A DNA stretch of 64,000 nt from Bacteroidia bacterium (GTDB lineage Bacteria > Bacteroidota > Bacteroidia > B-17B0 > Aurantibacillaceae), in assembly GCA_016787895.1 (NCBI GenBank), contig JAEUTN010000020.1, positions 289,850 through 353,849 of the forward strand. Direction: 5' to 3'. How positions within the stretch are numbered: the first letter of the stretch is position 1; every line of letters begins with the position of its first letter. The notes beneath the pieces are model-generated. The model ran no database searches. It saw only the letters and a program-made list of their open reading frames with translations, and was not told where the DNA came from. Position numbers and translations under genes: made by a program. Shown here piece by piece: positions 32,245 through 40,013 of this stretch.

Positions 32245-33489
32245 ATGAAAAGAGCAAACAACCTATACTCAAAGATAATTTCAATAGATAACCTGCGGCT
32301 GGCAGATAAAAAGGCGGCTAAAGGTAAATCTGGGCAAAGCGGTGTGATTATGCACCGGCGATCACCTGATACCAACCTCCTGAATCTTCACCATGATCTG
32401 ATTAATAAATCATTCACAACATCAAAGTACAATGTTTTTAAAGTTCGTGACCCAAAAGAGAGGGATGTATATAGTTTGCCTTATTTCCCTGACCGGATTG
32501 TCCACCACGCGGTAATGAATGTTATGGAGCCAATATTCGTTTCATCCTTCACAGCTGACACATATAGCTGTATTAAAGGCAAAGGGATAATGGGTGCCAA
32601 GGTGGCAGTGGAGAAAGCTCTGAGAGATGTGGATAGCACCACCTATTGCCTGAAGCTGGACATTAAGAAGTTCTACCCCAACATTGATCACAATGTGCTT
32701 AAAACCCTCCTGCGCCGGAAGATAAAGGACAAGGACCTACTGTGGCTCCTAGATAACATCATTGACAGTGCTTCAGGAGTGCCAATTGGTAACTACCTCA
32801 GTCAGTACTTCGCAAACTTCTACCTAGCGTACTTCGATCATTGGATCAAGGAGCATTTGCGGGTCAAGTATTATTTCCGTTACGCCGACGATCTTGTGAT
32901 ACTTTCACCAAGTAAGCCCTACCTGCACAAATTGCTGGCTGATATAAAAGACTACCTAAGGAGCAATCTCAAACTCACTGTAAAGGAAAATTATCAAGTG
33001 TTTCCGGTAGCATCTCGTAGCATTGATTTTGTAGGATATCGGTTCTATCACACCCATACATTGATGCGCAAAGGAATTAAGAAAAACCTTGCAAGGGCTA
33101 TTGCCAAGGGTAATAATCCCCAATCTATTGCAGCATACTACGGTTGGGCAAAGCACTGTGATACAATTAACCTTTTAAAAAAACTCAAAATGAAAAACTT
33201 CAAAGACCTGGGTGTTAAACCCAACCTTCCTGCTATGCAGGGTGATAAAATCAAAGTAGATCGTATTCTGAATCGTGAGATCACTGTCCATAGCTTCCAA
33301 ATCAAGGAGAGTAAGTTTGATCGCGGAAACGGGAAATGCCTCTATATGCAGATAGAGGTGGACCAACAAAAACGGGTTCTTTTCACAGGATCAGGAGTGC
33401 TAATGGACACTATTCAACAGATCCCCGTGGACAGCTTTCCTTTCATTACCACCATAGTTAAAGAAAATGACAGATTTCAATTTACTTAA
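32245..33489 (+). CDS. DGR reverse transcriptase
   Basis: 414 aa from ATG 32245; the frame is open back through the TR to GTG 32026, but conserved sequence starts here. RT motifs: LKLDIKKFYPNID (~137-148), the DGR-type GVPIGNYLSQ (~178-187, SQ in place of the group II/retroviral QG) and YFRYADDLVIL (catalytic YADD, 213-216). Residues ~345-414 (SKFDRGNGKCLYMQIEVDQQ; VLFTGSGVLMDTI) are a beta-rich extension beyond the usual thumb. The enzyme copies TR RNA with errors at adenines and the cDNA replaces a VR. No separate avd gene is visible nearby. Confidence 0.94.
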   Translation: MKRANNLYSKIISIDNLRLADKKAAKGKSGQSGVIMHRRSPDTNLLNLHHDLINKSFTTSKYNVFKVRDPKERDVYSLPYFPDRIVHHAVMNVMEPIFVSSFTADTYSCIKGKGIMGAKVAVEKALRDVDSTTYCLKLDIKKFYPNIDHNVLKTLLRRKIKDKDLLWLLDNIIDSASGVPIGNYLSQYFANFYLAYFDHWIKEHLRVKYYFRYADDLVILSPSKPYLHKLLADIKDYLRSNLKLTVKENYQVFPVASRSIDFVGYRFYHTHTLMRKGIKKNLARAIAKGNNPQSIAAYYGWAKHCDTINLLKKLKMKNFKDLGVKPNLPAMQGDKIKVDRILNREITVHSFQIKESKFDRGNGKCLYMQIEVDQQKRVLFTGSGVLMDTIQQIPVDSFPFITTIVKENDRFQFT

Positions 33490-33491
33490 AG

Positions 33492-33526
33492 CCGGGGACA
33501 GGGATCTGAACACCATGCAAAATGAA
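33492..33526 (+). repeat. 35-bp direct repeat, right of DGR cassette
   Basis: 34/35 identical to 31285-31319, again placing an ATG (33515) 7 nt before the start of the next gene (33522). The first ATG opens an 11-codon out-of-phase frame (MQNEYNGQRGM). Confidence 0.8.
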
Positions 33527-33821
33527 TACAATGGACAACGGGGCATGTGATGCCTTTTTTGGGCAACAAAGCCTGGAACGAAAACAAGCGGTGACCATGC
33601 TGCTTACTGAGCTTGATAAAGCTGAGCGCAAATTTCCTACATGGCCGGATGATTTGGTACACCGCGCCGCAATTGTGGCTGAAGAAGCCGGTGAGCTGGT
33701 GAGGGCCAGCTTGCAAAACCAATATGAGGGCGACCGCCTTCAAGAACTGAAAAAGGAGGCTACACAAACAGGAGCAACTTGTTTGAGGTTTTTGATGAAA
33801 CTACCCGCCCGTGGGCTATAA
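33522..33821 (+). CDS. MazG-like nucleotide pyrophosphohydrolase-fold protein
   Basis: 99 aa. LTELDKAERKFPTWPDDLVH followed by AAIVAEEAGELVRASLQ gives the EExxE-type metal-binding helix of MazG-like all-alpha NTP pyrophosphohydrolases, and the close ELKKEATQTGATCLRFL supplies a second helix. Small MazG-like proteins in phages trim nucleotide pools or alarmones. Its start lies in the second 35-bp repeat, as if the DGR cassette had been placed at the head of this gene. Confidence 0.75.
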   Translation: MNTMDNGACDAFFGQQSLERKQAVTMLLTELDKAERKFPTWPDDLVHRAAIVAEEAGELVRASLQNQYEGDRLQELKKEATQTGATCLRFLMKLPARGL

Positions 33822-34150
33822 TTGATCGGGTTTTTTTCCGCCTGAGGAAGGTGGTTTTCGAATGTATAAGCGCCGAATGTATGGCCAGTTTTTTAATACA
33901 AACTGCAAGAGCCTTAAGGCAATTTCGAAGTAAAGTTGATAGGTGTCGTTCATATATATATTAATACTAGAATTTTAAGTGTTGTAAGATTTTATGTAAA
34001 AAAAAGCAGTGAGTGAGGCTATTTAAAGGACACGAATCGAATACCAAGGGAGATCAAAGTAGCGAGCCGAAAGGCCGTGTAGGAAGCCCAGCCCAGCCGC
34101 GAGTGAAGGCCGCTGAAAGACTGAGTGACAGCCCGGAAAGACGGGCAAAT
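33822..34150. other. non-coding, partly structured region
   Basis: Apart from chance ORFs I see no gene. The first half is AT-rich (TATATATATT region ~33952-33962). The second half (34050-34146) is GC-rich with hairpins such as GCC-GAAA-GGC and GCCCG-GAAAGA-CGGGC (34131-34146) and leads straight into the tRNA-like element, so a longer structured transcript is possible. Confidence 0.4.
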
Positions 34151-34220
34151 GGCGAGTTGGGCTAATGGTAAGTCTCCCGGATAACAAGGGGAGATGCGGG
34201 TTCGATTCCCGCCCTCGCCA
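34151..34220 (+). tRNA. tRNA-like element, anticodon arm defective
   Basis: 70 nt. Acceptor GGCGAG/CTCGCC (6 bp), D-arm GGCT-AATGGTA-AGTC with the usual GG, T-arm GCGGG-TTCGATT-CCCGC with canonical T-loop, discriminator A and no encoded CCA. By standard numbering the loop is ATAACAA with U33 (anticodon AAC), but that stem has two G-G and one C-A mismatch; the alternative TCCC/GGGA stem makes a 10-nt loop. Hence a pseudo-tRNA, a tRNA with unusual arm or a mimic. Amino-acid identity should not be assigned. Confidence 0.5.
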
Positions 34221-34309
34221 CAAAAGAGTTAAAGGACAATCGTGGGAGAAATAAATATCAGTGTCTTGATCCTTTTTTTGTTTTAATAAATATTGATAAA
34301 TTTACTAGC

Positions 34310-34645
34310 ATGAAGGACAAGGGCACAGCAACGGCGTTAGCGCTTCTACTCGGTGGTATAGGCATTCACCGTTTCTATGTTGGTCAAAACTGGCTTGGGT
34401 TAGCATACTTACTATTTTGCTGGACGTATTTGCCTTTGATATTTGGTGTGTTTGATTGTATTGTTTGGGCTGTAATGAGCAAGGAGGACTTTAACGCAAA
34501 GTTCAACCCTCCACAAGAACCAAAGTTTGTAATAACACGCCACTTGAGTATTGCCGACGAAATTGAAAAACTACACCGATTAAAGGAATCAGGATTGATT
34601 ACTGAGACCGAATACGAAAAGAAGAAATCAGAATTACTTAATTAA
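34310..34645 (+). CDS. TM2-domain protein with SHOCT-like tail
   Basis: 111 aa. Two membrane helices joined by GGIGIHRFYVGQNWLGLAYL (the TM2 signature with HRFY) cover ~8-60; the tail IADEIEKLHRLKESGLITET-type sequence (~84-110) is a SHOCT-like oligomerisation motif. An inner-membrane protein. First of three rightward genes (34310-35377) that form a separate cassette ending at a terminator; looks like a lysogeny 'moron'. Confidence 0.82.
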   Translation: MKDKGTATALALLLGGIGIHRFYVGQNWLGLAYLLFCWTYLPLIFGVFDCIVWAVMSKEDFNAKFNPPQEPKFVITRHLSIADEIEKLHRLKESGLITETEYEKKKSELLN

Positions 34646-34652
34646 ACCAGCC

Positions 34653-35183
34653 ATGAAAAAAGCCGCGACAATACTGCTCATGTTTTTTAATGTATTAACA
34701 TTTGCTCAAAACACAGACAGTTTAGCCCAGGAAGCTGAATACCAAAAACTAAAGAATACAATGCGACCACTTGGAAACACCAGGTCGCAATTCAGTAATG
34801 TTCCCTACAACTTTGTGAGTTCGAGGTTGCAAACGTACATGAACAATGAGATGAACATGTATGTATTGAGCGATGATTTAAAGAACAACCAAATGACCCT
34901 TGTTTTTGAAGAGAAGGCAAGCTACTCAGGTCCGGCCAAAAAGCTAAAGTTTGAGTTTAGCCTTTACTCTTTAGGAAACTTTTTTTACATAAAGGATTGC
35001 AAGATAAGCGGGGATAAATCTAAGGTGGTTGTTTTCTTTATTGAGTACTGGAGGCAGAACATTCACGAGGATACACTTAAGGAGGATGTTTATAAAACAA
35101 TGTGCCTTGAGGATGATGTTGTGCTGAGTATGAAACCAAACCCCTCAATAAAGGTATTTAAAAGGGCTACTGCGGATAAATGA
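34653..35183 (+). CDS. exported protein, unrecognised
   Basis: 176 aa. Signal peptide (KKAATILLMFFNVLTFAQ) followed by a mature part with helical start and beta-rich end (KKLKFEFSLYSLGNFFYIKD). No lipobox, so periplasmic or secreted. It follows the TM2 gene by 7 bp and overlaps the next by 4. Function unknown. Confidence 0.65.
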   Translation: MKKAATILLMFFNVLTFAQNTDSLAQEAEYQKLKNTMRPLGNTRSQFSNVPYNFVSSRLQTYMNNEMNMYVLSDDLKNNQMTLVFEEKASYSGPAKKLKFEFSLYSLGNFFYIKDCKISGDKSKVVVFFIEYWRQNIHEDTLKEDVYKTMCLEDDVVLSMKPNPSIKVFKRATADK

Positions 35184-35377
35184 AAATAGAAGAAATTGAA
35201 TATACTGAGGCGGTCGCCCTTGTAAAGGAGATGAAGGCCAGGAAGATCAGGTTAATTTATGGGTATGGTGACTACCCAGTGGCCATAGCGGATGATGTGG
35301 GCCTGTATCTTGAAAAGGACGGCCTGAAAAAAAAGGCGCTAAGAATAAACCGGGAAGTTTGGTTTGAAACTAAGTAA
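35180..35377 (+). CDS. small protein, unrecognised
   Basis: 65 aa, alpha/beta (IEYTEAVALVKEMKARKIRL; GYGDYPVAIADD). Overlaps the exported-protein gene by 4 bp; last gene before the terminator. Confidence 0.55.
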   Translation: MKIEEIEYTEAVALVKEMKARKIRLIYGYGDYPVAIADDVGLYLEKDGLKKKALRINREVWFETK

Positions 35378-35381
35378 AAGC

Positions 35382-35413
35382 AAAACCCTTCACAGATCTG
35401 TGAGGGGTTTTTT
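35382..35413. terminator. bidirectional terminator between convergent modules
   Basis: AAAACCCTTCAC (35382-35393), loop AGATCT, GTGAGGGGTTTT (35400-35411) then TT. It lies between the rightward cassette and the leftward fibre operon and can serve both. Confidence 0.8.
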
Positions 35414-35433
35414 ATTTCGGGGCTTCGACAAGC

Positions 35434-35817
35434 TCAGCCACCGGTATTGGGAAAGAGACGGTTGTACTCGGTTTTAATGGTGTTTTTATGGCTTTGAAAG
35501 GCTTTGTAAAAGTGATCATCGTCGAGCTTGTTTACTCGCCCCTCCCACTTTTTACCGTACTTGTGTAGCCTGGCTTCATGCATGGCTGCACTGACTGTCA
35601 TAAGGGGGTTGCCGAATACGGGTTCGTGAGCCAATGCCTGGTTAAGGGCGTACTTGCCTACGACGTTTAATTGTTTGTCGTTAATGATGGCGACACCCTT
35701 CCAGTAGGCTCTTAACTCCCACCTGCATGCTGCCATAAAGGAGCCATAGATCAAGAAGATAGTGCCGATTATCTTCTTGCACAGGTAGGATAGAATAAGT
35801 AGGGCGAACTCGATCAT
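35434..35817 (-). CDS. last gene of leftward late operon, unrecognised
   Basis: 127 aa. A hydrophobic N-terminus (~1-30, FALLILSYLCKKIIGTIFLI) then a soluble part with TVSAAMHEARLHKYGKKW. The stop codon lies inside a CTTCGACAAGCTCAGCC phrase, a sequence common as a dispersed repeat in Bacteroidota, so the 3' end may have been altered by a repeat. Possibly fibre- or lysis-associated; no family recognised. Confidence 0.5.
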   Translation of the reverse strand: MIEFALLILSYLCKKIIGTIFLIYGSFMAACRWELRAYWKGVAIINDKQLNVVGKYALNQALAHEPVFGNPLMTVSAAMHEARLHKYGKKWEGRVNKLDDDHFYKAFQSHKNTIKTEYNRLFPNTGG

Positions 35818-36032
35818 TGCGGCACCACATTCAAAACAACACCGCCTGCCAAAATGGATTGCAGGGGCACAACCTGGCCTTGTATTTCCATGCCAAAGTG
35901 CAGGGTGCAGTTGTGGGCTTTAAGGCTATTTTGTACCTCTTGCCAGCACTTTTTTGCTCTGGCTTCGGCCTCGGCTTTAATCAGTTCTTTTGCTTTGGTA
36001 ATCTCGTCGGAGTTTTTTTCGTTTTGGTCCAT
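35814..36032 (-). CDS. small late-operon protein
   Basis: 72 aa; acidic/basic helix (KAKELIKAEAEARAKKCWQEVQ) followed by a short beta part (TLHFGMEIQGQVVPL). Overlaps the next gene by 4 bp. Unrecognised. Confidence 0.5.
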   Translation of the reverse strand: MDQNEKNSDEITKAKELIKAEAEARAKKCWQEVQNSLKAHNCTLHFGMEIQGQVVPLQSILAGGVVLNVVPQ

Positions 36033-36034
36033 AG

Positions 36035-36505
36035 TTATTTGTTTGCTTTGCCCTGTTGTGCTCTCATCAGGGTCATGTTATACTGTATTTCAAAAAAGTT
36101 GATGTTGGCATTTACCATATCCAACAAGGCTTTGTACTCGGTTTTTGCAGCCTGGTAAACGGCAAGAGCTGCGTTGTGGATATCAATCTCGGCTTGGTTG
36201 GTTACTTCCTGCTCCTCATTCAAAATTTCTTTTGGAGCTGGCCCCGGGTCGGGTATTACGTTAAACTGCTCATCTACTTTGGTGCGCTCATCAGCCACCA
36301 ATGCCCAACGGTATGGCCTGAAGCGTTCACCAGTTAATCGTTCACCGGCTTCATTAAGGTAATGCACATCGTAATTTAAAGCGGCCTGTTTAAACACAGG
36401 GTTCCACCACTGGCCGTTTTGCAGTACGGCTAACCTGCGCAGGTTGCTGATGGGATCGCGTGGAATTTCAATTTCTCCATCGTTTATAAATCGTTCTAAG
36501 CTCAT
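36035..36505 (-). CDS. tail-fibre-associated protein
   Basis: 156 aa. The first ~85 residues (GQWWNPVFKQAALNYDVHYL, RPYRWALVAD) look like a small beta domain; the rest is Glu/Ala-rich helix (~100-150). It lies just after fibre genes in the operon, in the place of fibre chaperones or fibre tips. The role is inferred from position. Confidence 0.45.
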   Translation of the reverse strand: MSLERFINDGEIEIPRDPISNLRRLAVLQNGQWWNPVFKQAALNYDVHYLNEAGERLTGERFRPYRWALVADERTKVDEQFNVIPDPGPAPKEILNEEQEVTNQAEIDIHNAALAVYQAAKTEYKALLDMVNANINFFEIQYNMTLMRAQQGKANK

Positions 36506-36516
36506 GGTTGTTTATT

Positions 36517-37509
36517 TTAATAATCGCTTTCTATGTACACCTTGGCTACTTCCAAGTTGGCTGCTGATGCTACAGCGCCATTGTTTACTTCGGCTTTAAA
36601 GGCCATGCCTGTATTAACAGCGGGTAAATCGGTATTGTAAGAGGTATCAAGCACCACAGCACTGTTGTGCAGGTTTATAATTCGCACATACAAATCGCTG
36701 CCGTTGGGGGCTATGTACATAATTAAATCGTAGCCGTGCGAAACGTTTGAACGGGCCGCGTTGGTGGCTCCAAGGTCAACTTTGGTGGCAGTGCCTGAAC
36801 CATCGTTTCGGTAAAAAAACCAGTTGCCGGTATTGGCATCGGTAGTATCATAGCCCATACCGCACATGTTTACCAAAGCGGCAACAGCGCCTGCGCCAGT
36901 GCCTAAAGCGCCCGTTGAGGCACAAAGCCCAACAAATAATTGTGAGCCGTTTAAGTTAATGTTGTGGCCGAGCTGAGCCCGGAAGAAGAAGCCACCAAAA
37001 CCGGCAGCATTGCCCCTGAACCATTTTGTGTAAGCCGTGCGCATGCCCGAAAGGTTACCTGCGGTACCACTGGTTGCAAAGCGTTTTCGCCATGTTGCCA
37101 GCCAGGGGTTTGCCGAAGCAATGGTTTGCTGAACGCTCATGGTTGCTGCTGTAGTGAGTGTGCCACCCCAGGCTGTTGGGGCAGTGGTGCCACTTGCCGG
37201 GGCCACCATAAAAACGGCATTGCCATGTAGCCCTACTTGTAGCACCGTATCGATGCCACTAGGGCCAATGATTTTTGGAAGATGGCGACCAGCTACTGAT
37301 TTTGAATATAAAAGCAGGCCACCTGTTGGGGCTGAAGGATCGTTTCCGGAAACGAGTTTGAGTTTGCCTCCTGATATTTCTACCTCTGAGGCTCCTGCAA
37401 AAGCTGAGCCGTTTTTGTATTGAACCTGATTATCGCTGCCACCGGGCGAACCGCCTCCACCGCCTGGGGCTGTGGCTAACTGTCTATCTGCTACTTTAGT
37501 TCCTGCCAT
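36517..37509 (-). CDS. tail fibre/receptor-binding protein
   Basis: 330 aa. It begins with a Gly/Pro linker (APGGGGGSPGGS) and the phage-typical DNQVQYKNGSAFAGASEVEI, followed by a lectin-like beta-rich domain (GGFFFRAQLGHNINLNGSQL; NTGNWFFYRNDGSG). The C-terminal domain is probably the host-binding part. No VR-like sequence was found in it, so the DGR does not target this fibre. Confidence 0.7.
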   Translation of the reverse strand: MAGTKVADRQLATAPGGGGGSPGGSDNQVQYKNGSAFAGASEVEISGGKLKLVSGNDPSAPTGGLLLYSKSVAGRHLPKIIGPSGIDTVLQVGLHGNAVFMVAPASGTTAPTAWGGTLTTAATMSVQQTIASANPWLATWRKRFATSGTAGNLSGMRTAYTKWFRGNAAGFGGFFFRAQLGHNINLNGSQLFVGLCASTGALGTGAGAVAALVNMCGMGYDTTDANTGNWFFYRNDGSGTATKVDLGATNAARSNVSHGYDLIMYIAPNGSDLYVRIINLHNSAVVLDTSYNTDLPAVNTGMAFKAEVNNGAVASAANLEVAKVYIESDY

Positions 37510-37511
37510 TG

Positions 37512-38342
37512 TTATTTACGGTAGGTTACTACTAGTTTTTCACCGGTAAGTGGTGCGGTAAGCATCGTAATGCTTGCGCCGCTTATGGTGTAATCGTTAC
37601 CGGCGCCGGGCTCTTGCAAAACACCATTTAAAAACACCATTTCGCTACCGGCCACGGGGGTGTTTGCCAATGAAAAGGCAGTGTTTGAGCCATTGATGGA
37701 GCCGGATGGTGTTTCGCGGGTTACAAAATTGCTGCTGGTTAAACCTGCGGCAGTGGGTATTTGGGTCCAATCAATAGCGGTTGAATTAATGGTGCCGCCT
37801 GAGTTGGCGCTACACAACCACATGGTGTCGGCGTAGGTTGTGCCTTCATCCACGGTGGTTACAGCACCCGGCACTTCAGCCCAGGTATCCATGCTTGCAA
37901 TTCGGGTAAGTGCAGAGCCTGAGCCGTTGAACTGGTAAATACCATTTTGGCTTGGGGTACTTTGCGCACGCACCAAAAGCAGTTCGCCGTTGCTTAAGGT
38001 AACGCCATCAAAAATAGCGGTGCCCGGGTTAGAAACGTTTATGTTACCCGTAGTGGCTGCGCGCACATTGGGTTTCATTTTAAAAGTGCTGTTTAGGTTG
38101 GCAATTTGGATATCAACATAATCCTTATTGGCCACATCGGTACCGGCGCTTGGTGTGCCGTGGTTGGTGAGCTTGTTGCCACCCATGCTTTGGTTACCGG
38201 TAAAGGCTACTGAGCCATCCTTTTTTGTAAAGTTTGCACCATCGGCCAGTTTGCTTGATGCAATACCTGCGCCCGCTGCTACCTTTGCATCGTTAATCGC
38301 ACCATCTTCAATTTGCCTTTGTTTTACGGTTGTTGCTCCCAT
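37512..38342 (-). CDS. tail fibre protein
   Basis: 276 aa. TVKQRQIEDGAINDAKVAAG and NKLTNHGTPSAGTDVANKDY are standard phage-fibre shaft/collar phrases (the latter as in T4-like fibres and many prophages). The last ~70 residues (ETPSGSINGSNTAFSLANTP; MVFLNGVLQEPG; KLVVTYRK) match the end of the 38349-39647 protein. Starts 7 bp after that gene. Confidence 0.75.
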   Translation of the reverse strand: MGATTVKQRQIEDGAINDAKVAAGAGIASSKLADGANFTKKDGSVAFTGNQSMGGNKLTNHGTPSAGTDVANKDYVDIQIANLNSTFKMKPNVRAATTGNINVSNPGTAIFDGVTLSNGELLLVRAQSTPSQNGIYQFNGSGSALTRIASMDTWAEVPGAVTTVDEGTTYADTMWLCSANSGGTINSTAIDWTQIPTAAGLTSSNFVTRETPSGSINGSNTAFSLANTPVAGSEMVFLNGVLQEPGAGNDYTISGASITMLTAPLTGEKLVVTYRK

Positions 38343-38348
38343 TTTGTA

Positions 38349-39647
38349 TTATATTTTTTTGTAATTAACTATTAAGTGTTCGCCTGCACCAGGTGAAACG
38401 TACAGATCAATTTGATTGGTGCCAGTGGTGTTATAATCTTCAAGCTTTACCAGCTTAAGCCCATTCAGGTAAACCTCTTCGGTGCCTGGCACAAAGTTGC
38501 CAGCAGTAGTAAAGGTTGCGTTGCTGCCATTGATAAGGCCGGATGGCACTTCGTTTACAACGTCAAACGCTGGTTCGGTAGCAAGTAGGTTACCACTAGC
38601 GTCTACGTGGGTTCTCCTGTTTCCGGTACCTGCAAGATTTGTGTTTCTTATGGGTGGAGCAATTAGTAGTAAACTTGAATATAACTGCATGGCATAAGAG
38701 GCGCCGTTATCGCTACTGAAAAAATATGCTCCAGAGTGTAAAGTGAAAACCAAATCTCTTAATGGAGTAGCATAATGGATATTTGCGTGATGCGTACCCG
38801 AGAACTCTATTTCATAATCGCTTGACGTTATGATTTGTACTTTTGAGTTGAAAATTGAAACGGGAGAGCTGAAATAAAGTTGATAAGCTGCTTGTATCTG
38901 ACCGTACCCTGTTTGGTTTGCAACCATGTATTCAGTTCCAGGTGCATTGTGAAGCCACCAACCGCCAACCTGAATACCATTTCTGTCCGCAAAGCCTGCG
39001 TAATTGTCCGACATTATAATCCCGCCAAACTTTGCCATTTGGCCAACGCCTCCTTGTACTTCGAATTGATATGTGTTGCCGCTTGATAGATTAGAGTAAT
39101 GACCTACTCTTAACCCAACTTGATCTAATTTAAAGCCTAAATCAGTGGCAATGTTTCCTGAATTTGCCCTCACATAATTTGTACCAACTACAACTTTGGG
39201 GTTTGTAACGTACGATGTGAAAATGCTAACTGTTCCGGAGTCTTCAATAAATATGCCGTTACCATAAAATGTGTTTGCAAACAATAAAAGAGTGCCGTTG
39301 TTTGATTTAACAATTGCGTTTCCACCTGAATTGCCATAAGAGATAAATGGTGTAGAAACGTAATTGTTATTGGTAAAAGTAAAATATGGTGAGCTCGTCA
39401 AGGCCCCCGTGGCCGGGTGGCCAAAGGCTACCTCGCATAGGCCAACAACTGGTGAGGCACCGGCTTCATTTTTCCATTCGGTATTGTAATCGGTACCATC
39501 AATTTTTTTAAGTACCTGCCCGGCAGTACCCCCAGCTGGTACGCCTATTCCGGGTCTACCACGTTGATAGGAATGGATCTGTATCCCGGTGTTTTTTTCA
39601 ACGGAGATTGGTACGGGATTTCTTTTTTTTACAATGATCTGTATCAT
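38349..39647 (-). CDS. large tail fibre protein
   Basis: 432 aa. N-terminal linker (GRPGIGVPAGGTAGQVLKKI) typical of fibre anchors, a long Asn/Ser/Gly-rich beta region, then the shared C-terminal domain (NEVPSGLINGSNATFTTAGN; EVYLNGLKLVKLED; HLIVNYKK). It overlaps the upstream gene by 4 bp. Confidence 0.72.
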   Translation of the reverse strand: MIQIIVKKRNPVPISVEKNTGIQIHSYQRGRPGIGVPAGGTAGQVLKKIDGTDYNTEWKNEAGASPVVGLCEVAFGHPATGALTSSPYFTFTNNNYVSTPFISYGNSGGNAIVKSNNGTLLLFANTFYGNGIFIEDSGTVSIFTSYVTNPKVVVGTNYVRANSGNIATDLGFKLDQVGLRVGHYSNLSSGNTYQFEVQGGVGQMAKFGGIIMSDNYAGFADRNGIQVGGWWLHNAPGTEYMVANQTGYGQIQAAYQLYFSSPVSIFNSKVQIITSSDYEIEFSGTHHANIHYATPLRDLVFTLHSGAYFFSSDNGASYAMQLYSSLLLIAPPIRNTNLAGTGNRRTHVDASGNLLATEPAFDVVNEVPSGLINGSNATFTTAGNFVPGTEEVYLNGLKLVKLEDYNTTGTNQIDLYVSPGAGEHLIVNYKKI

Positions 39648-40003
39648 ACCAGCTTGGTAATGTCTTTTGTTGTTTCAAATACGCCTTCACCAATTGTGAT
39701 CTCATCATCAACCGTTGTGAATGTGGTGATTTGATAATAATAGGTTGCCATTGGTATGGCCTTCATTTGTGTGGCTGTTTTTTTGAAAGTCAAAATCGCC
39801 TTTTCCTGTCCCTCCACCACACTGATTATATCCACCTCTATCGAATTATCAGCAGTGGCGAATACAATGTCAGGCACGTCCTGATCCTTATTGCGCTTAA
39901 ACTCTGAACGCAAACTCAAACCTGTTAAATCGAGACCAGTGACCTCGAATCCCATTTCTAACTTGTCGCCGTGATTGTGATATTGCTTTTCGATCTGATA
40001 CAT
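39644..40003 (-). CDS. BppU-like fibre-anchoring protein
   Basis: 119 aa, beta-rich: KLEMGFEVTGLDLTGLSLRS then IEVDIISVVEGQEKAILTFK and MATYYYQITTF. This pattern resembles the N-terminal domain of baseplate upper proteins (BppU) that fix receptor-binding proteins. Between tail-completion genes and fibres, which fits. Confidence 0.55.
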   Translation of the reverse strand: MYQIEKQYHNHGDKLEMGFEVTGLDLTGLSLRSEFKRNKDQDVPDIVFATADNSIEVDIISVVEGQEKAILTFKKTATQMKAIPMATYYYQITTFTTVDDEITIGEGVFETTKDITKLV

Positions 40004-40013
40004 GTTTTTTGTT

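Noticed and set aside
33779..33964. 61-codon ORF after the MazG-like gene
   Set aside because: Out-of-frame continuation overlapping the MazG-like 3' end, with no motif and AT-rich random composition.
34151..34220. Functional tRNA-Val(AAC)
   Set aside because: Standard numbering gives AAC, but the anticodon stem does not pair, so no amino acid was assigned.
34023..34223. 66-codon minus-strand ORF
   Set aside because: It covers the tRNA-like element and structured region; such ORFs (MWRGRESNPHLPLL-type) are known artefacts of tRNA antisense.
36517..39647. Additional DGR variable repeats in tail fibres
   Set aside because: Scanned for the GFRF...SRLC core and TR-like AAC/TCG pattern; none seen.
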